A stretch of 33,019 bases of DNA from an uncultured Geobacteraceae bacterium (GCA_903902345.1 CAIUUR010000318.1:1-33019), one strand, 5' to 3'; shown: positions 23,022 through 31,356, counted from the first letter of the stretch. The notes: generated by a model not told the origin, from the letters alone. Made by a program: numbers and translations.

Positions 23022-24356
23022 ATGAGGAAAAGTATTGCAATTGCAGGGATTCTGGCCGTCGCCCTGGCGGCTCAGAGCGCCGGCGCCAAGACGCTGGAAG
23101 AGGTATTGAAAGAGAAGGGAGTAATCACCGAAGCGGATTACAACGAGATCGTCAAGACGGCGCCCAAGTCAGCGCCGGTGGCCTACAAACTGGGGAGCGG
23201 CTTCACCTTTACCGCCCCTGACGATAAATTTCAGTTGACGATCGGCGGCCAGTTGCAGGCTCGGTACACGTATACCGACAAGGGTGGGGACGCTCAGGCC
23301 AACAGCAGTGAGTGGAAGCTTCAGCGGGCCAAGACCCTCTTCAGCGGTTATGCCTTCAGCAAGGACCTGACCTTTAAATTCAATCAGAACTGGGCGGCGC
23401 TGGGCAACTACAATAGCAGCAGCACCAACAGCAATACCTCCACGGTACTGGAAGAAACCTTCTTGAACTACCGGATTATTGATGAAGCCCAGATCCGGGT
23501 CGGTCAGGACAAGATCCAGTATGCCCGGCAGTGGATCACCTCCAGCACTCAGAACGAGTTCGTTGACAACTCCTTCGTCACCAACGCCTTCCGGCCGAGC
23601 TATGACACCGGTCTGGGCCTCAATGGCAGCATCGCCAAGGGACTTGCCACGTATGCGGTCCAGTGGCTGGGTGGCAAGGGACAAAACGTTCCCCAGGGAG
23701 GCAACAACAGCAGCTACAACTTCCGGTTGGCAGTCAACCCTCTGGGTGAAATGAAATATTCCGAAGGGGACCTGGACAGATCGGCCAAGCCGCTCCTCTC
23801 CATCGGCAGTTCGTACTTTCACGACACCATCAAACGGAGCACTACCACTGCGACTGCTATCAACACCTTTGACAACAACAACCTGAACTTCACCGGCACC
23901 AGCGGCTGGCTGGGCCAGAAGAACAACATTACTTTTTTTGGTCCCACGGAAAATGTCAATGTCAACCTGTTCGAAACAGATCTCGCGTTCAAGTGGCTGG
24001 GCCTATCCCTGCAGAGCGAATATTTCTGGGCAGAAGGAGTTGGCCAGAGTACTAAAGGCACGGTGGTATCCAAAGGCTTCTACACTCAGGCCGGATATAT
24101 GATCATTCCCAAGACAGTGGAACTTGCTCTGCGCTATGCATGGATGGATTACAACCAGAGTGCACGCGACAGCCTGAAGTCCGAAGTCCAATGCGCAGCC
24201 AGCTGGTATGTCAACGGCCACAACCTGAAAGTTCAAACCGACGTGACGAAATCGTACGTTCAGAAGAATTCTGACTCCCTTAGCGGGCGTACCATCGCAA
24301 ACGGAACCGGTGTCAACGACACCATCCTCCGCGCCCAGGCACAGATTCTTTTCTAA
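23022..24356 (+). CDS. Outer-membrane porin (OprP/OprO-like beta-barrel)
   Basis: A 444-residue exported protein: signal peptide SIAIAGILAVALAAQSAGA, then a short helical segment KTLEEVLKEKGVITEADYNE typical of desulfuromonad porins, then a beta-barrel with alternating polar/hydrophobic strands (KFQLTIGGQLQARYTYTD) ending in phenylalanine (AQILF). Relatives are called phosphate-selective or anion porins. The start follows GAGGAGAAGG. It sits behind a Moco/Tuco-type riboswitch and is followed by moaE and the tungstate transporter, so it may admit molybdate or tungstate; that is inference, since barrel sequence does not give selectivity. A strong terminator follows. Confidence 0.88.
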   Translation: MRKSIAIAGILAVALAAQSAGAKTLEEVLKEKGVITEADYNEIVKTAPKSAPVAYKLGSGFTFTAPDDKFQLTIGGQLQARYTYTDKGGDAQANSSEWKLQRAKTLFSGYAFSKDLTFKFNQNWAALGNYNSSSTNSNTSTVLEETFLNYRIIDEAQIRVGQDKIQYARQWITSSTQNEFVDNSFVTNAFRPSYDTGLGLNGSIAKGLATYAVQWLGGKGQNVPQGGNNSSYNFRLAVNPLGEMKYSEGDLDRSAKPLLSIGSSYFHDTIKRSTTTATAINTFDNNNLNFTGTSGWLGQKNNITFFGPTENVNVNLFETDLAFKWLGLSLQSEYFWAEGVGQSTKGTVVSKGFYTQAGYMIIPKTVELALRYAWMDYNQSARDSLKSEVQCAASWYVNGHNLKVQTDVTKSYVQKNSDSLSGRTIANGTGVNDTILRAQAQILF

Positions 24357-24402
24357 TCGCTTCACCCGGTCCACACTCCGTGTGGGTCTCCATCAGTGGG
24401 GA

Positions 24403-24429
24403 GGGGGGGCGGTAACGCCCCCCTTTTTT
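24403..24429 (+). terminator. Strong intrinsic terminator after the porin gene
   Basis: GGGGGGGCG-GTAA-CGCCCCCC followed by six T. It separates the porin from moaE, so the moaE-tup operon either has its own promoter or depends on read-through. Confidence 0.9.
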
Positions 24430-24450
24430 AAATCCACCCGAAGGTGCGCC

Positions 24451-24843
24451 ATGGTCCTCATTACAACCTACCCCATCAACCCCGCCGACAGTTACCCCCT
24501 TCTCTCCTCCATTTCATCCGGTTCCATCGTCCTGCACTACGCCGTGGTGAAGAATCAGGGAGATGCCATCGGCAAAACCACCAACGGCATAAACTACCGA
24601 TTTTCCGGGGAGGCAACGGAGGAGATGAACGGCATCGCCACCGAGCTGAAGGAGCAGTGGCAACTGGAAGACGTTCTTATGATTCGTCGTGAAGGGTCCC
24701 TCGCCGTCGGGGAGATCATCTCCCTGGTTGCTGCCAGCGCTCCCGCCAGCGAGGACGCCTTCCAGGCGTGCCAACAGGGTATCAGCCGGATGAAAAAGAT
24801 GAAAACCGTCACGAAGGGCGTACGATTGGATGACAACGGTTAA
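24451..24843 (+). CDS. moaE: Molybdopterin synthase catalytic subunit MoaE
   Basis: A 130-residue MoaE homologue. It holds precursor Z while MoaD donates sulfur. Visible landmarks: SGSIVLHYAVVKNQGDAIGK, YRFSGEATEEMNGIATELKE, MIRREGSLAVGEIISLVAAS and a lysine-rich tail KKMKTVTKG. The sequence is fairly divergent from E. coli MoaE. The start follows GAAGGTG. It is cotranscribed with tupA (23-base gap). Its carrier partner MoaD is at 11961. Confidence 0.85.
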   Translation: MVLITTYPINPADSYPLLSSISSGSIVLHYAVVKNQGDAIGKTTNGINYRFSGEATEEMNGIATELKEQWQLEDVLMIRREGSLAVGEIISLVAASAPASEDAFQACQQGISRMKKMKTVTKGVRLDDNG

Positions 24844-24865
24844 ATCAATCCCAAGGAGAGATTCC

Positions 24866-25723
24866 ATGACGACGACAAGATTCCGCTTTCTGTTCACTTT
24901 TTTCTTCCTCCTGTTGCTTCTCTCCCCGGCGATATCCCCCGCCAGAGCTGCCTCCAAGAACCTCATCCTGGCAACCACCACCAGCACCCAGGATTCCGGG
25001 CTTCTCGACCTGCTGATTCCCCTTTTCGAAAAGGAGAGCGGCCTCATGGTGAAGACCATCGCCGTCGGCTCCGGTCAGGCCATGAAGATGGGGGAAAAGG
25101 GTGAGGCCGATGTCCTCCTGGTCCACTCTCCCGATGCGGAAAAGAAATTCATGACGGGTGAGTTCGGAATCAACCGGCGCCTCGTCATGCATAACGACTT
25201 CATCCTGGTCGGCCCCACGACGGACCCGGCAAAAATCAGGGGAATGAAACAATCCACGGTCGCCTTCAAGCAGATCGCCGCCACCGGCGCCCTCTTCCTT
25301 TCCCGGGGGGACAACTCGGGGACCCATGCCAAGGAGAAGGGGCTCTGGAATGGAGCAGGTATCAATCCGGAGGGACAGAAGTGGTATCAACAGACCGGAC
25401 TGGGGATGGGGCAAACGCTGAACGTCGCCGCTGAAAAAAAGGGGTACACCCTGGCGGACCGGGGAACCTATCTGGCCATGAAAAAGAGCCTGGGAATGGA
25501 GATTCTCGTTGAAGGGGAACCGCTCCTTCTCAACATCTACCATGTCATCGAGGTGAACCCCCTCAAGTGGCCCAAGGTGAACGGCGCCGGGGCCCGGGCT
25601 TTTGCCGAGTTCATGATCTCCAAGAAGGTTCAGGATCTGATCGGCAAATTCGGCGCGGAGAAGTACGGCGCCCCCCTCTTCTTCCCCGATGCCGGCAAGA
25701 AACCAGAAACTCTGGGGCTCTGA
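24866..25723 (+). CDS. tupA: Tungstate ABC transporter, periplasmic binding protein TupA
   Basis: A 285-residue binding protein. Signal peptide with a long hydrophobic core, cut after SPARA. The mature protein begins with the TupA signature LATTTSTQDSGLLDLLIPLF; the TTTS segment binds the oxyanion. Other family blocks are SGQAMKMGEKGEADVLLVHS and RGDNSGTHAKEKGLW. TupA is highly selective for tungstate over molybdate in characterised members. The start follows AAGGAGAG. The stop overlaps the tupB start (TGATG). Confidence 0.94.
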   Translation: MTTTRFRFLFTFFFLLLLLSPAISPARAASKNLILATTTSTQDSGLLDLLIPLFEKESGLMVKTIAVGSGQAMKMGEKGEADVLLVHSPDAEKKFMTGEFGINRRLVMHNDFILVGPTTDPAKIRGMKQSTVAFKQIAATGALFLSRGDNSGTHAKEKGLWNGAGINPEGQKWYQQTGLGMGQTLNVAAEKKGYTLADRGTYLAMKKSLGMEILVEGEPLLLNIYHVIEVNPLKWPKVNGAGARAFAEFMISKKVQDLIGKFGAEKYGAPLFFPDAGKKPETLGL

Positions 25724-26421
25724 TGGAGGTACTGTTCCAAGGCATACGGGAGGCGTTACGCCTCCTCCTCACCTTTGACAAGGAGGTGCTCTCCATCACC
25801 CTCCTGTCGCTGAAGGTGTCGGGGCTCGCCACCCTCATCAGCGTGGGAGTGGGGATGGGAGGAGGAACCGCCGTTGCCCTCACGGAGTTCCCCGGCAAGC
25901 GGCTCCTCGTCAGCGTCGTGAATACGGGGATGGGGCTCCCCCCCGTGGTGGTGGGACTATTCGTCACGGTCATGCTCTGGCGCAACGGCCCCCTGGGACA
26001 ATGGGAAATCCTCTACACCCCCACGGCCATGGTGATTGCCCAAACCGTCATCGCAGCCCCCATCGTCATGGGGATCACCATCGCCGCCATCCAGAACCTC
26101 CCCCCCAACCTGAAGTTGCAGATCCTCTCCCTGGGCGCGTCCCGCCCTCAGATGCTCCTTCTCTTGGTCCGGGAGGCGCGTCTCCCGCTCCTGGCGGCGG
26201 TCATGGCCGGCTTCGGCGGGGTCATCTCCGAGGTGGGTGCCTCCATCATGGTGGGGGGAAACATAAAAGGATATACCCGGGTGCTGACCACCGCCACGGT
26301 GATGGAGAGCGGCAAAGGGAACTTCGACACCGCCATCGCCCTGGGAATCATCCTCCTGACCCTCTGTTTCGGGATCAACTACCTCCTCACCGTCGTCCAG
26401 CAACGGGAGCGCCCCCGATGA
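25723..26421 (+). CDS. tupB: Tungstate ABC transporter permease TupB
   Basis: A 232-residue membrane protein with five or six hydrophobic segments and the permease block LSLGASRPQMLLLLVREARL that contacts the ATPase. GFGGVISEVGASIMVGGNIK is the tungstate/molybdate permease signature region. Overlaps tupA by one base and tupC by four. Confidence 0.93.
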   Translation: MEVLFQGIREALRLLLTFDKEVLSITLLSLKVSGLATLISVGVGMGGGTAVALTEFPGKRLLVSVVNTGMGLPPVVVGLFVTVMLWRNGPLGQWEILYTPTAMVIAQTVIAAPIVMGITIAAIQNLPPNLKLQILSLGASRPQMLLLLVREARLPLLAAVMAGFGGVISEVGASIMVGGNIKGYTRVLTTATVMESGKGNFDTAIALGIILLTLCFGINYLLTVVQQRERPR

Positions 26422-27509
26422 ACCGGACACCGGTTTTGGAGGCCCGTGATCTCAGGGTCCGGAGGGGGGGGACGGAGGTTCTGGCCATAAACTCCTTCAC
26501 CCTCCACGAAAACGAGACGGTAGCCCTCATCGGCCCCAACGGTGCAGGAAAATCCAGTCTCATGCTTACCTTGGCCGGGCTCCTGGAACCGGCGTCCGGC
26601 CAGCTGCTCTTCAGGAACGAACCGCTCCCCACGGGGAGCGCCGCCACCGGGTATCGCCGCCGCATCGCCATGGTCTTTCAGGAACCACTCCTCTTCGACA
26701 CCACCGTCTTCGGCAATGTAGCCGCGGGACTGAAGATCCGCGGCATCCCCCCCGGAGAGATCCGGGACCGGGTTGACGCCACCCTCCGGAGATTCAGGAT
26801 CGCCCACCTGGCCCAGCGATCGGCACGCAAGCTCTCCGGGGGAGAGGCCCAGCGTACGAGCCTGGCTCGGGCCTTCGCCACCCGACCGGAGGTGATCATC
26901 CTGGACGAACCGTTCGCGGCCCTGGACCCACCCACCCGGCAACTCCTCACCGACGACCTGGAGCAGGTACTCCGGGAATGGAGGACGGCAGCGATCCTCT
27001 CCACCCATGATCAGGGGGAGGCGTTGCGGCTGGCCGACCGGATGATGGTCATGAACAACGGCGCCATCGTCCAGAGCGGTCCCCCCTCCGAAGTAATGAA
27101 TCGACCCGCCACCGAATTCGTCGCGGCCTTCGTGGGGATGGAAAATATCTTCTCCGGTACGACGACGACAACGGTTGGCGGCCTCCTCTCCCTGGAAATT
27201 GCCGGTACGCATCTGGAGTTTATGGGAGATGGCGTCCCCGGTGAGAATGTGGTATTCTGCATCCGTCCGGAGCATGTGACCGTCTCCGTCGGTACACCGG
27301 AGAGTCATACCAGCGCCCGTAACGTCTTTCCGGGGAGGATAGTACGGATTGTTCCACTGGGGCTCTATCAGAAGCTCTACCTGGAGTGCGGCTTCACCCT
27401 GGTGGCGGCCGTCACCAACCAGTCACTTCAGGAGTTGCAGTTGGCGCCAGGGAGCCCCGTCTTCGCCTCGTTCAAGGCGACGGCCGTCCACCTGTTCCGT
27501 TCGGGATAA
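26418..27509 (+). CDS. tupC: Tungstate ABC transporter ATPase TupC with C-terminal TOBE-like domain
   Basis: A 363-residue ATPase. Walker A GPNGAGKS, signature KLSGGEAQRTSLARAF, Walker B VIILDEPFAALD, H-loop LSTHD. About 120 residues beyond the ATPase core form a TOBE-like regulatory domain (TSARNVFPGRIVRIVPLGLY, ending ASFKATAVHLF), more typical of ModC and sulfate ATPases than of short TupC proteins. This may allow feedback inhibition by intracellular tungstate or molybdate. Confidence 0.92.
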   Translation: MNRTPVLEARDLRVRRGGTEVLAINSFTLHENETVALIGPNGAGKSSLMLTLAGLLEPASGQLLFRNEPLPTGSAATGYRRRIAMVFQEPLLFDTTVFGNVAAGLKIRGIPPGEIRDRVDATLRRFRIAHLAQRSARKLSGGEAQRTSLARAFATRPEVIILDEPFAALDPPTRQLLTDDLEQVLREWRTAAILSTHDQGEALRLADRMMVMNNGAIVQSGPPSEVMNRPATEFVAAFVGMENIFSGTTTTTVGGLLSLEIAGTHLEFMGDGVPGENVVFCIRPEHVTVSVGTPESHTSARNVFPGRIVRIVPLGLYQKLYLECGFTLVAAVTNQSLQELQLAPGSPVFASFKATAVHLFRSG

Positions 27510-27524
27510 ACCGATACACTGCGG

Positions 27525-27697
27525 TTATCCACGAAGGGCACGAAGGTACACGAAGGAATTCTTGGTCCCTTCTCAAGTACCATAAAAAAGCCCGTTCTGT
27601 CATTTCGACCAACGGGAGAAATCTAAAGATGAAAGACACGACATGATCAGATTTTTCCTTGATTCCTTCGTGAAACTTCGTGTCCTTCGTGGATAAG
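27525..27697. repeat. Inverted micro-repeat element between tupC and moeA
   Basis: TTATCCACGAAGGGCACGAA and GGTACACGAAGGAATT on the left are mirrored by ATTCCTTCGTGAAACTTCGT and GTCCTTCGTGGATAA on the right (27662-27696). The units are CACGAAGG. Inside lies a second dispersed-repeat fragment, GTCATTTCGACCAACGGGAG at 27599. Together they fill most of the gap between the genes. Confidence 0.8.
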
Positions 27698-27749
27698 GTT
27701 ATACGGTACGATTTTTCACTCTGCACAGACCACCGGAGAAAGGTTCCCC

Positions 27750-28964
27750 ATGCTCACCTTCGAAGCTGCCCGAAAACTGATCCTCGACTCCGTCTCTCCC
27801 TGCGGGGTGGAACGGGTGGAGATCCTTCAATCCCTCGGCCGGACCCTGGCGGAAGATATCGTCGCCCCCTGGAACCTGCCGGCGTCAGACAACTCGGCCA
27901 TGGACGGTTATGCCGTGGTATCCGCCGACTGCCGGGAACCGGGGTCTCTGGAGGTCATCGGCTCCATCCAGGCGGGGGGGGTTATCAACTCCGTGGTCAT
28001 CACCGGCTGCGCCATCAAAATCATGACCGGCGCCCGAATTCCGCCGGGGTGCGATGCGGTGGTACCGGTGGAGGAGACGGAGGAGCAGAACTCCTTTGTC
28101 TATATCAAGGAACCGGTGCGTAAGGGACAGCATATCCGCCTCAGGGGGGAGGACGTGCGGGAAGGCGAAACGGTCATCCCGGTGGGGACGACGATCAGGG
28201 CGCCGGAGATCAGTATGCTCGCCTCCTGCGGCCGGGTCTTCGTACCGGTCTTCCGGAGGCCGAGGGTGGCGATCCTCTCCACGGGGGACGAACTGGTGGA
28301 GCTAGGGGAACCGGCGACGCCGGGAAAGATCATCAACAGCAACGCCTTCTCCCTGGCGGCGTCAGTCCGGGAAGCGGGAGCCGAGCCGATCATCCTGGGG
28401 ATTGCCCGGGACAACCGGGAGGATCATCGAATCAAGATGAGGGAAGGGCTCAAGGCCGACGTCCTCATTACCTCCGCCGGGGTGTCGGCGGGGGATTACG
28501 ATCATGTACGTGACGTACTTGAGGAGCTGGGGGTTGATCAGAAATTCTGGAAGGTAGCCATGAAGCCGGGAGGCCCCACCGCCTTCGGGATGAAGGATGG
28601 GAAGCCGGTCTTTTCCCTCCCGGGGAACCCGGTCTCCACCATGGTAACCTTCGAGATCTTCGTTCGGCCGGCGCTCCTTCGGATGATGGGGCGCCAAAGG
28701 GTCATCCGCCCCACCATGAAGGTGACCCTGGCCGAAGAGGTCCGAAAGAAAACGGGAAAAGTCCAGTTCGTCCGACTTCTGATAGATCAGGATGGCCGGG
28801 GATTCCGGGGGCGCTCCTCCGGTGACCAGAACACCGGTATCCTCAAGACCATGCTCATGGCCGACGCCATGGCGGTGCTTCCTGCCGGAGAGTCTCTCTT
28901 TGCCGCCGGGAGCGAAGTGGACGCCATACTCCTGCGGGAGGACGCCGGAATGCTGGAGGGGTAA
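27750..28964 (+). CDS. moeA: Molybdopterin molybdenumtransferase MoeA
   Basis: A 404-residue MoeA, which inserts molybdate (or tungstate) into adenylylated molybdopterin. Blocks in order: PASDNSAMDGYAVVSADCRE (50-70), KIMTGARIPPGCDAVVPVEE, ILSTGDELVELGEPATPGKI, the MogA-like ITSAGVSAGDYDHVRDVL and KPVFSLPGNPVSTMVTFEIF. All expected domains are present. The start follows GGAGAAAGG. It may be cotranscribed with tupABC, though an inverted repeat lies between. It converges on the ATP-grasp gene with four bases between stops. Confidence 0.95.
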   Translation: MLTFEAARKLILDSVSPCGVERVEILQSLGRTLAEDIVAPWNLPASDNSAMDGYAVVSADCREPGSLEVIGSIQAGGVINSVVITGCAIKIMTGARIPPGCDAVVPVEETEEQNSFVYIKEPVRKGQHIRLRGEDVREGETVIPVGTTIRAPEISMLASCGRVFVPVFRRPRVAILSTGDELVELGEPATPGKIINSNAFSLAASVREAGAEPIILGIARDNREDHRIKMREGLKADVLITSAGVSAGDYDHVRDVLEELGVDQKFWKVAMKPGGPTAFGMKDGKPVFSLPGNPVSTMVTFEIFVRPALLRMMGRQRVIRPTMKVTLAEEVRKKTGKVQFVRLLIDQDGRGFRGRSSGDQNTGILKTMLMADAMAVLPAGESLFAAGSEVDAILLREDAGMLEG

Positions 28965-28968
28965 CATA

Positions 28969-30231
28969 CTACCGTGGTTCGACGGCAGTTTTCGGGTTTT
29001 TTGCCGCCCGTCCCAACATCTCCCGGAAAGCCGTGAATACTTTTCGCATCTGCGGTTGTTTATAGGGGAAGAGTGAGACCGGGTCGACGGCATGCACCAG
29101 CCCGATGTTGTCCAGTTCAAAAACGAGCAGTTTACCTTCGGGAGTTTCCCCGCAATCCATCACGGCATAATCCAGACCAATCCGCTCATGAATAATCCCG
29201 AAAGGCTCTTTGTGCCTGCGGGCAAAGTCGTCATCGAAACCGACCATGAATCGTGCTTCCTCGGCGCGCTTCGCAGCACTTTCCGTCATCCCGGCACTTT
29301 TGTAATGAACAATCCAGTTTTCGGAAATCGCCAGGTGGCAGACGTAGGGCTGACCGTCAATCAGGGCAACACGATACTTCCGGTACAGGCCATCATCCCC
29401 GGCATATTCCACAAATCGTGAGACAATGAAGTCAGGTGCCGCGGTGGAACCCAGGTACGCACCGATCCCCTCCGGACTCTCCACCCGGACAAGCCCCTCA
29501 CCGGCATGGGAATCCACCGGCCGAAGTATGACCGGAAAGGCACTATCCCCCAGCAGATCGGCAACCGATCGTTCTCCCCTACGGAGTTGCTCCATTATCT
29601 CTCTGTCCAGTCGAACCGATAGCGGCATTTCCAGACCGGGAACGTTGCGGAGTAACGCACTCACCCGATCACGAGACAGAGCCATGATCCGGTCGGGGCT
29701 GTTGAGAACAGGGCGAGGAGATGACCGGAGCAGAGTGTGGAGACGTTCCAGCGGGAGTCGGTTTCGGTCCGATAGCCCAATGGCGACAAAGAGGAGATCG
29801 TGCTCCGGCAGCGGATCGGGAATGGAGAGTTCCGGGGTAAGGTAGAGGAGGTCCAGCGCCACATCGGATCCCTCCAGGAGGAAATCCAGGGGGGTGTTAT
29901 CCAGCGGGTCGCCAGGGACCATGAGGGCAAGGAGTCTCATTCCCGGTCGGCCATGTGCAGTCAGCAGGTGATAGAACTGCCGGATGTTTGTCGCCTTGGC
30001 TTGCAGCTCCGACGACATTTCATTGTTTCCTGTCAACTGGAACAGGATGGATACCCCCATCAGCTTGTGGGCAAGATCAGGATGGTTCGCCGCGGCTGCG
30101 GCAAGCAGACTGATATCGACTCCCGACGCCAGCTGCCGCAGAAGCGATGCCATGCCCATGAATGAGCCCCCGTCGGGGCGAACGCTATCAAGGGTGGTCA
30201 GGGGATCATTACAACTCACGTACGTCCACAC
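28969..30231 (-). CDS. ATP-grasp (RimK-like) protein of unknown function
   Basis: A protein of up to 420 residues. The N-terminal half (about 220 residues) is helical and unrecognised (ASLLRQLASGVDISLLAAAA, HLLTAHGRPGMRLLALMVPG). The C-terminal half is an ATP-grasp ligase fold: FPVILRPVDSHAGEGLVRVE, FIVSRFVEYAGDDGLYRKYR, then LVFELDNIGLVHAVDP, where Glu and Asn are metal ligands. ATP-grasp enzymes join a carboxylate to an amine or thiol; no substrate can be named. The first possible start is GTG at 30231 directly after CGGAG; later in-frame starts fit the ribosome site as well. It is a single gene, opposite to moeA. Confidence 0.75.
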   Translation of the reverse strand: MWTYVSCNDPLTTLDSVRPDGGSFMGMASLLRQLASGVDISLLAAAAANHPDLAHKLMGVSILFQLTGNNEMSSELQAKATNIRQFYHLLTAHGRPGMRLLALMVPGDPLDNTPLDFLLEGSDVALDLLYLTPELSIPDPLPEHDLLFVAIGLSDRNRLPLERLHTLLRSSPRPVLNSPDRIMALSRDRVSALLRNVPGLEMPLSVRLDREIMEQLRRGERSVADLLGDSAFPVILRPVDSHAGEGLVRVESPEGIGAYLGSTAAPDFIVSRFVEYAGDDGLYRKYRVALIDGQPYVCHLAISENWIVHYKSAGMTESAAKRAEEARFMVGFDDDFARRHKEPFGIIHERIGLDYAVMDCGETPEGKLLVFELDNIGLVHAVDPVSLFPYKQPQMRKVFTAFREMLGRAAKNPKTAVEPR

Positions 30232-30243
30232 CTCCGGGATTCA

Positions 30244-30360
30244 GAAATAAAAGTTCCTGCTTACGCCCCACACCGTCACCACCCGCCAGCCCAGGTTTTC
30301 GAGATCAAACCACTCCTTCTCACCCAATGAACTCCATTTTAGCAACTTGAGAGCCCAGAA
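30244..30360 (-). pseudogene. Vsr/DUF559-like endonuclease remnant, copy A
   Basis: On the reverse strand LENLGWRVVTVW is the pattern of the end of Vsr-type very-short-patch repair endonucleases (x-E-x-x-GWRVL-x-VWE), but it then runs into unrelated sequence and a stop. A diverged second copy is at 31535-31700. The upstream catalytic part is missing in both, so this is a fragment. Confidence 0.55.
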
Positions 30361-30492
30361 CTGCTTAAGCCACAAGCAACGCATAATTGCATGTACATCC
30401 CCATCTCCATCCCATCTCCATCGCCTAAACCGCTTGACTTGAAATGCCAACGCTTGTATTTTCTCGAGTATCAGACTGCTGCGGAGGACGTT

Positions 30493-30942
30493 TTGACCAT
30501 ACGCTTGGTGTATCTTGATGTCTGCGCACTCTGTCGACCATTTGATGATCAGAGCTTTATCCGAATTCGCCTGGAAAGTGAGGCCGTAAAGCTTATTTTA
30601 CAAAGAGTCAGAGACAAGCGCCTGCGCCTGCTGCTGTCACCAGTTCATTACCATGAAATCAGGGCCTTTTCCGACGTGATCGAACGCACCGAGCTGCTCG
30701 GAATCGTTACCCACTTGGGTGACCAGATCAAGACGGATCATCATGCAGCTCGCAATCGAGCCGAAGATCTTGTACGTAGCGGTTTCGGCATTGCCGATGC
30801 CGCCCATGTGGCGTACGCCGAAGCCGGAGGCGCCGATTTCATCACCTGTGACGATAAATTACTTAAAAAAAGCAGCAAATCAGACATTTCAATCTGGTCT
30901 GGCGACCCGCTCCAATTCTGTAGTAAGGAGAACCTGAAATGA
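30493..30942 (+). CDS. PIN-domain protein (VapC-like)
   Basis: A 149-residue PIN-domain ribonuclease-like protein. Acidic residues of the active site are visible: Asp in VYLDVCALCRPFDD near the N-terminus, Glu in LESEAVKLIL, Asp in GFGIADAAHVAYAEAGGADF, and TCDDKLLKK near the end. I chose the TTG at 30493 because GGAGG lies five bases upstream and the PIN fold starts at once; an upstream ATG at 30391 would add a non-family extension. The stop overlaps the start of a small partner gene (ATGA), in the manner of a toxin-antitoxin pair. Confidence 0.78.
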   Translation: MTIRLVYLDVCALCRPFDDQSFIRIRLESEAVKLILQRVRDKRLRLLLSPVHYHEIRAFSDVIERTELLGIVTHLGDQIKTDHHAARNRAEDLVRSGFGIADAAHVAYAEAGGADFITCDDKLLKKSSKSDISIWSGDPLQFCSKENLK

Positions 30943-31142
30943 AAGCAGTACAATATAGAGACGATGAGGTAGTAATCCAAAAAGGTGTAGAGCTATTGCT
31001 CAATGGTCTAGGCCCCCTGGAAACGTTACGGTTTCTCAATCTTCCCCATGATCGGAGACTTGAGAGTGTAAAGCGTCATCGCGAGTGGCAATCGCACTTG
31101 GAAAAAGACAGCTTTTTCAATGGAGTGTTTCCAGAGGCTTAA
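30939..31142 (+). CDS. Small partner of the PIN protein (candidate antitoxin)
   Basis: A 67-residue charged protein overlapping the PIN gene by four bases, with AAGGAGA upstream. It contains GLGPLETLRFLNLP and RLESVKRHREWQSHLEKDSF. I do not recognise a DNA-binding fold. Position argues for an antitoxin or accessory role, but the order toxin-first is less usual. Confidence 0.6.
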   Translation: MKAVQYRDDEVVIQKGVELLLNGLGPLETLRFLNLPHDRRLESVKRHREWQSHLEKDSFFNGVFPEA

Positions 31143-31356
31143 CGTGAAGTTCCCTGGTGACGAGAGTGATATTGACGTTGCAATCATTTCCCCGGCTTTT
31201 TCCGGCGACCGCTTTGACGACCGCCGGCGGATTGTGCCACTACGCCGGAGGATAGACGCCAGAGTTGAGCCAATCCCGTTCCGACCAGAGCAGTTTGCCA
31301 ACGGCGGCAATTTAATCGACGAAATAAAGAAGACCGGGTTCAGTATTACTCCTTAA
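31120..31356 (+). pseudogene. Nucleotidyltransferase-domain protein lacking its N-terminus
   Basis: The frame reads GDESDIDVAIISPAFSGDRF, then RRRIDARVEPIPFRPEQFANGG, the central and C-terminal part of MNT/KNTase-like minimal nucleotidyltransferases. The preceding Gly-Ser loop (LFGSxARG), which binds nucleotide, is replaced by FQRLNVKFP, so the protein is probably inactive. The frame overlaps the end of the previous gene by 23 bases, consistent with a deletion that fused the two. Confidence 0.6.

Noticed and set aside
30241-30450. 69-codon reverse frame taken as an intact gene
   Set aside because: Only the last third resembles Vsr-type proteins and the first part is low-complexity sequence, so it is listed as a remnant.
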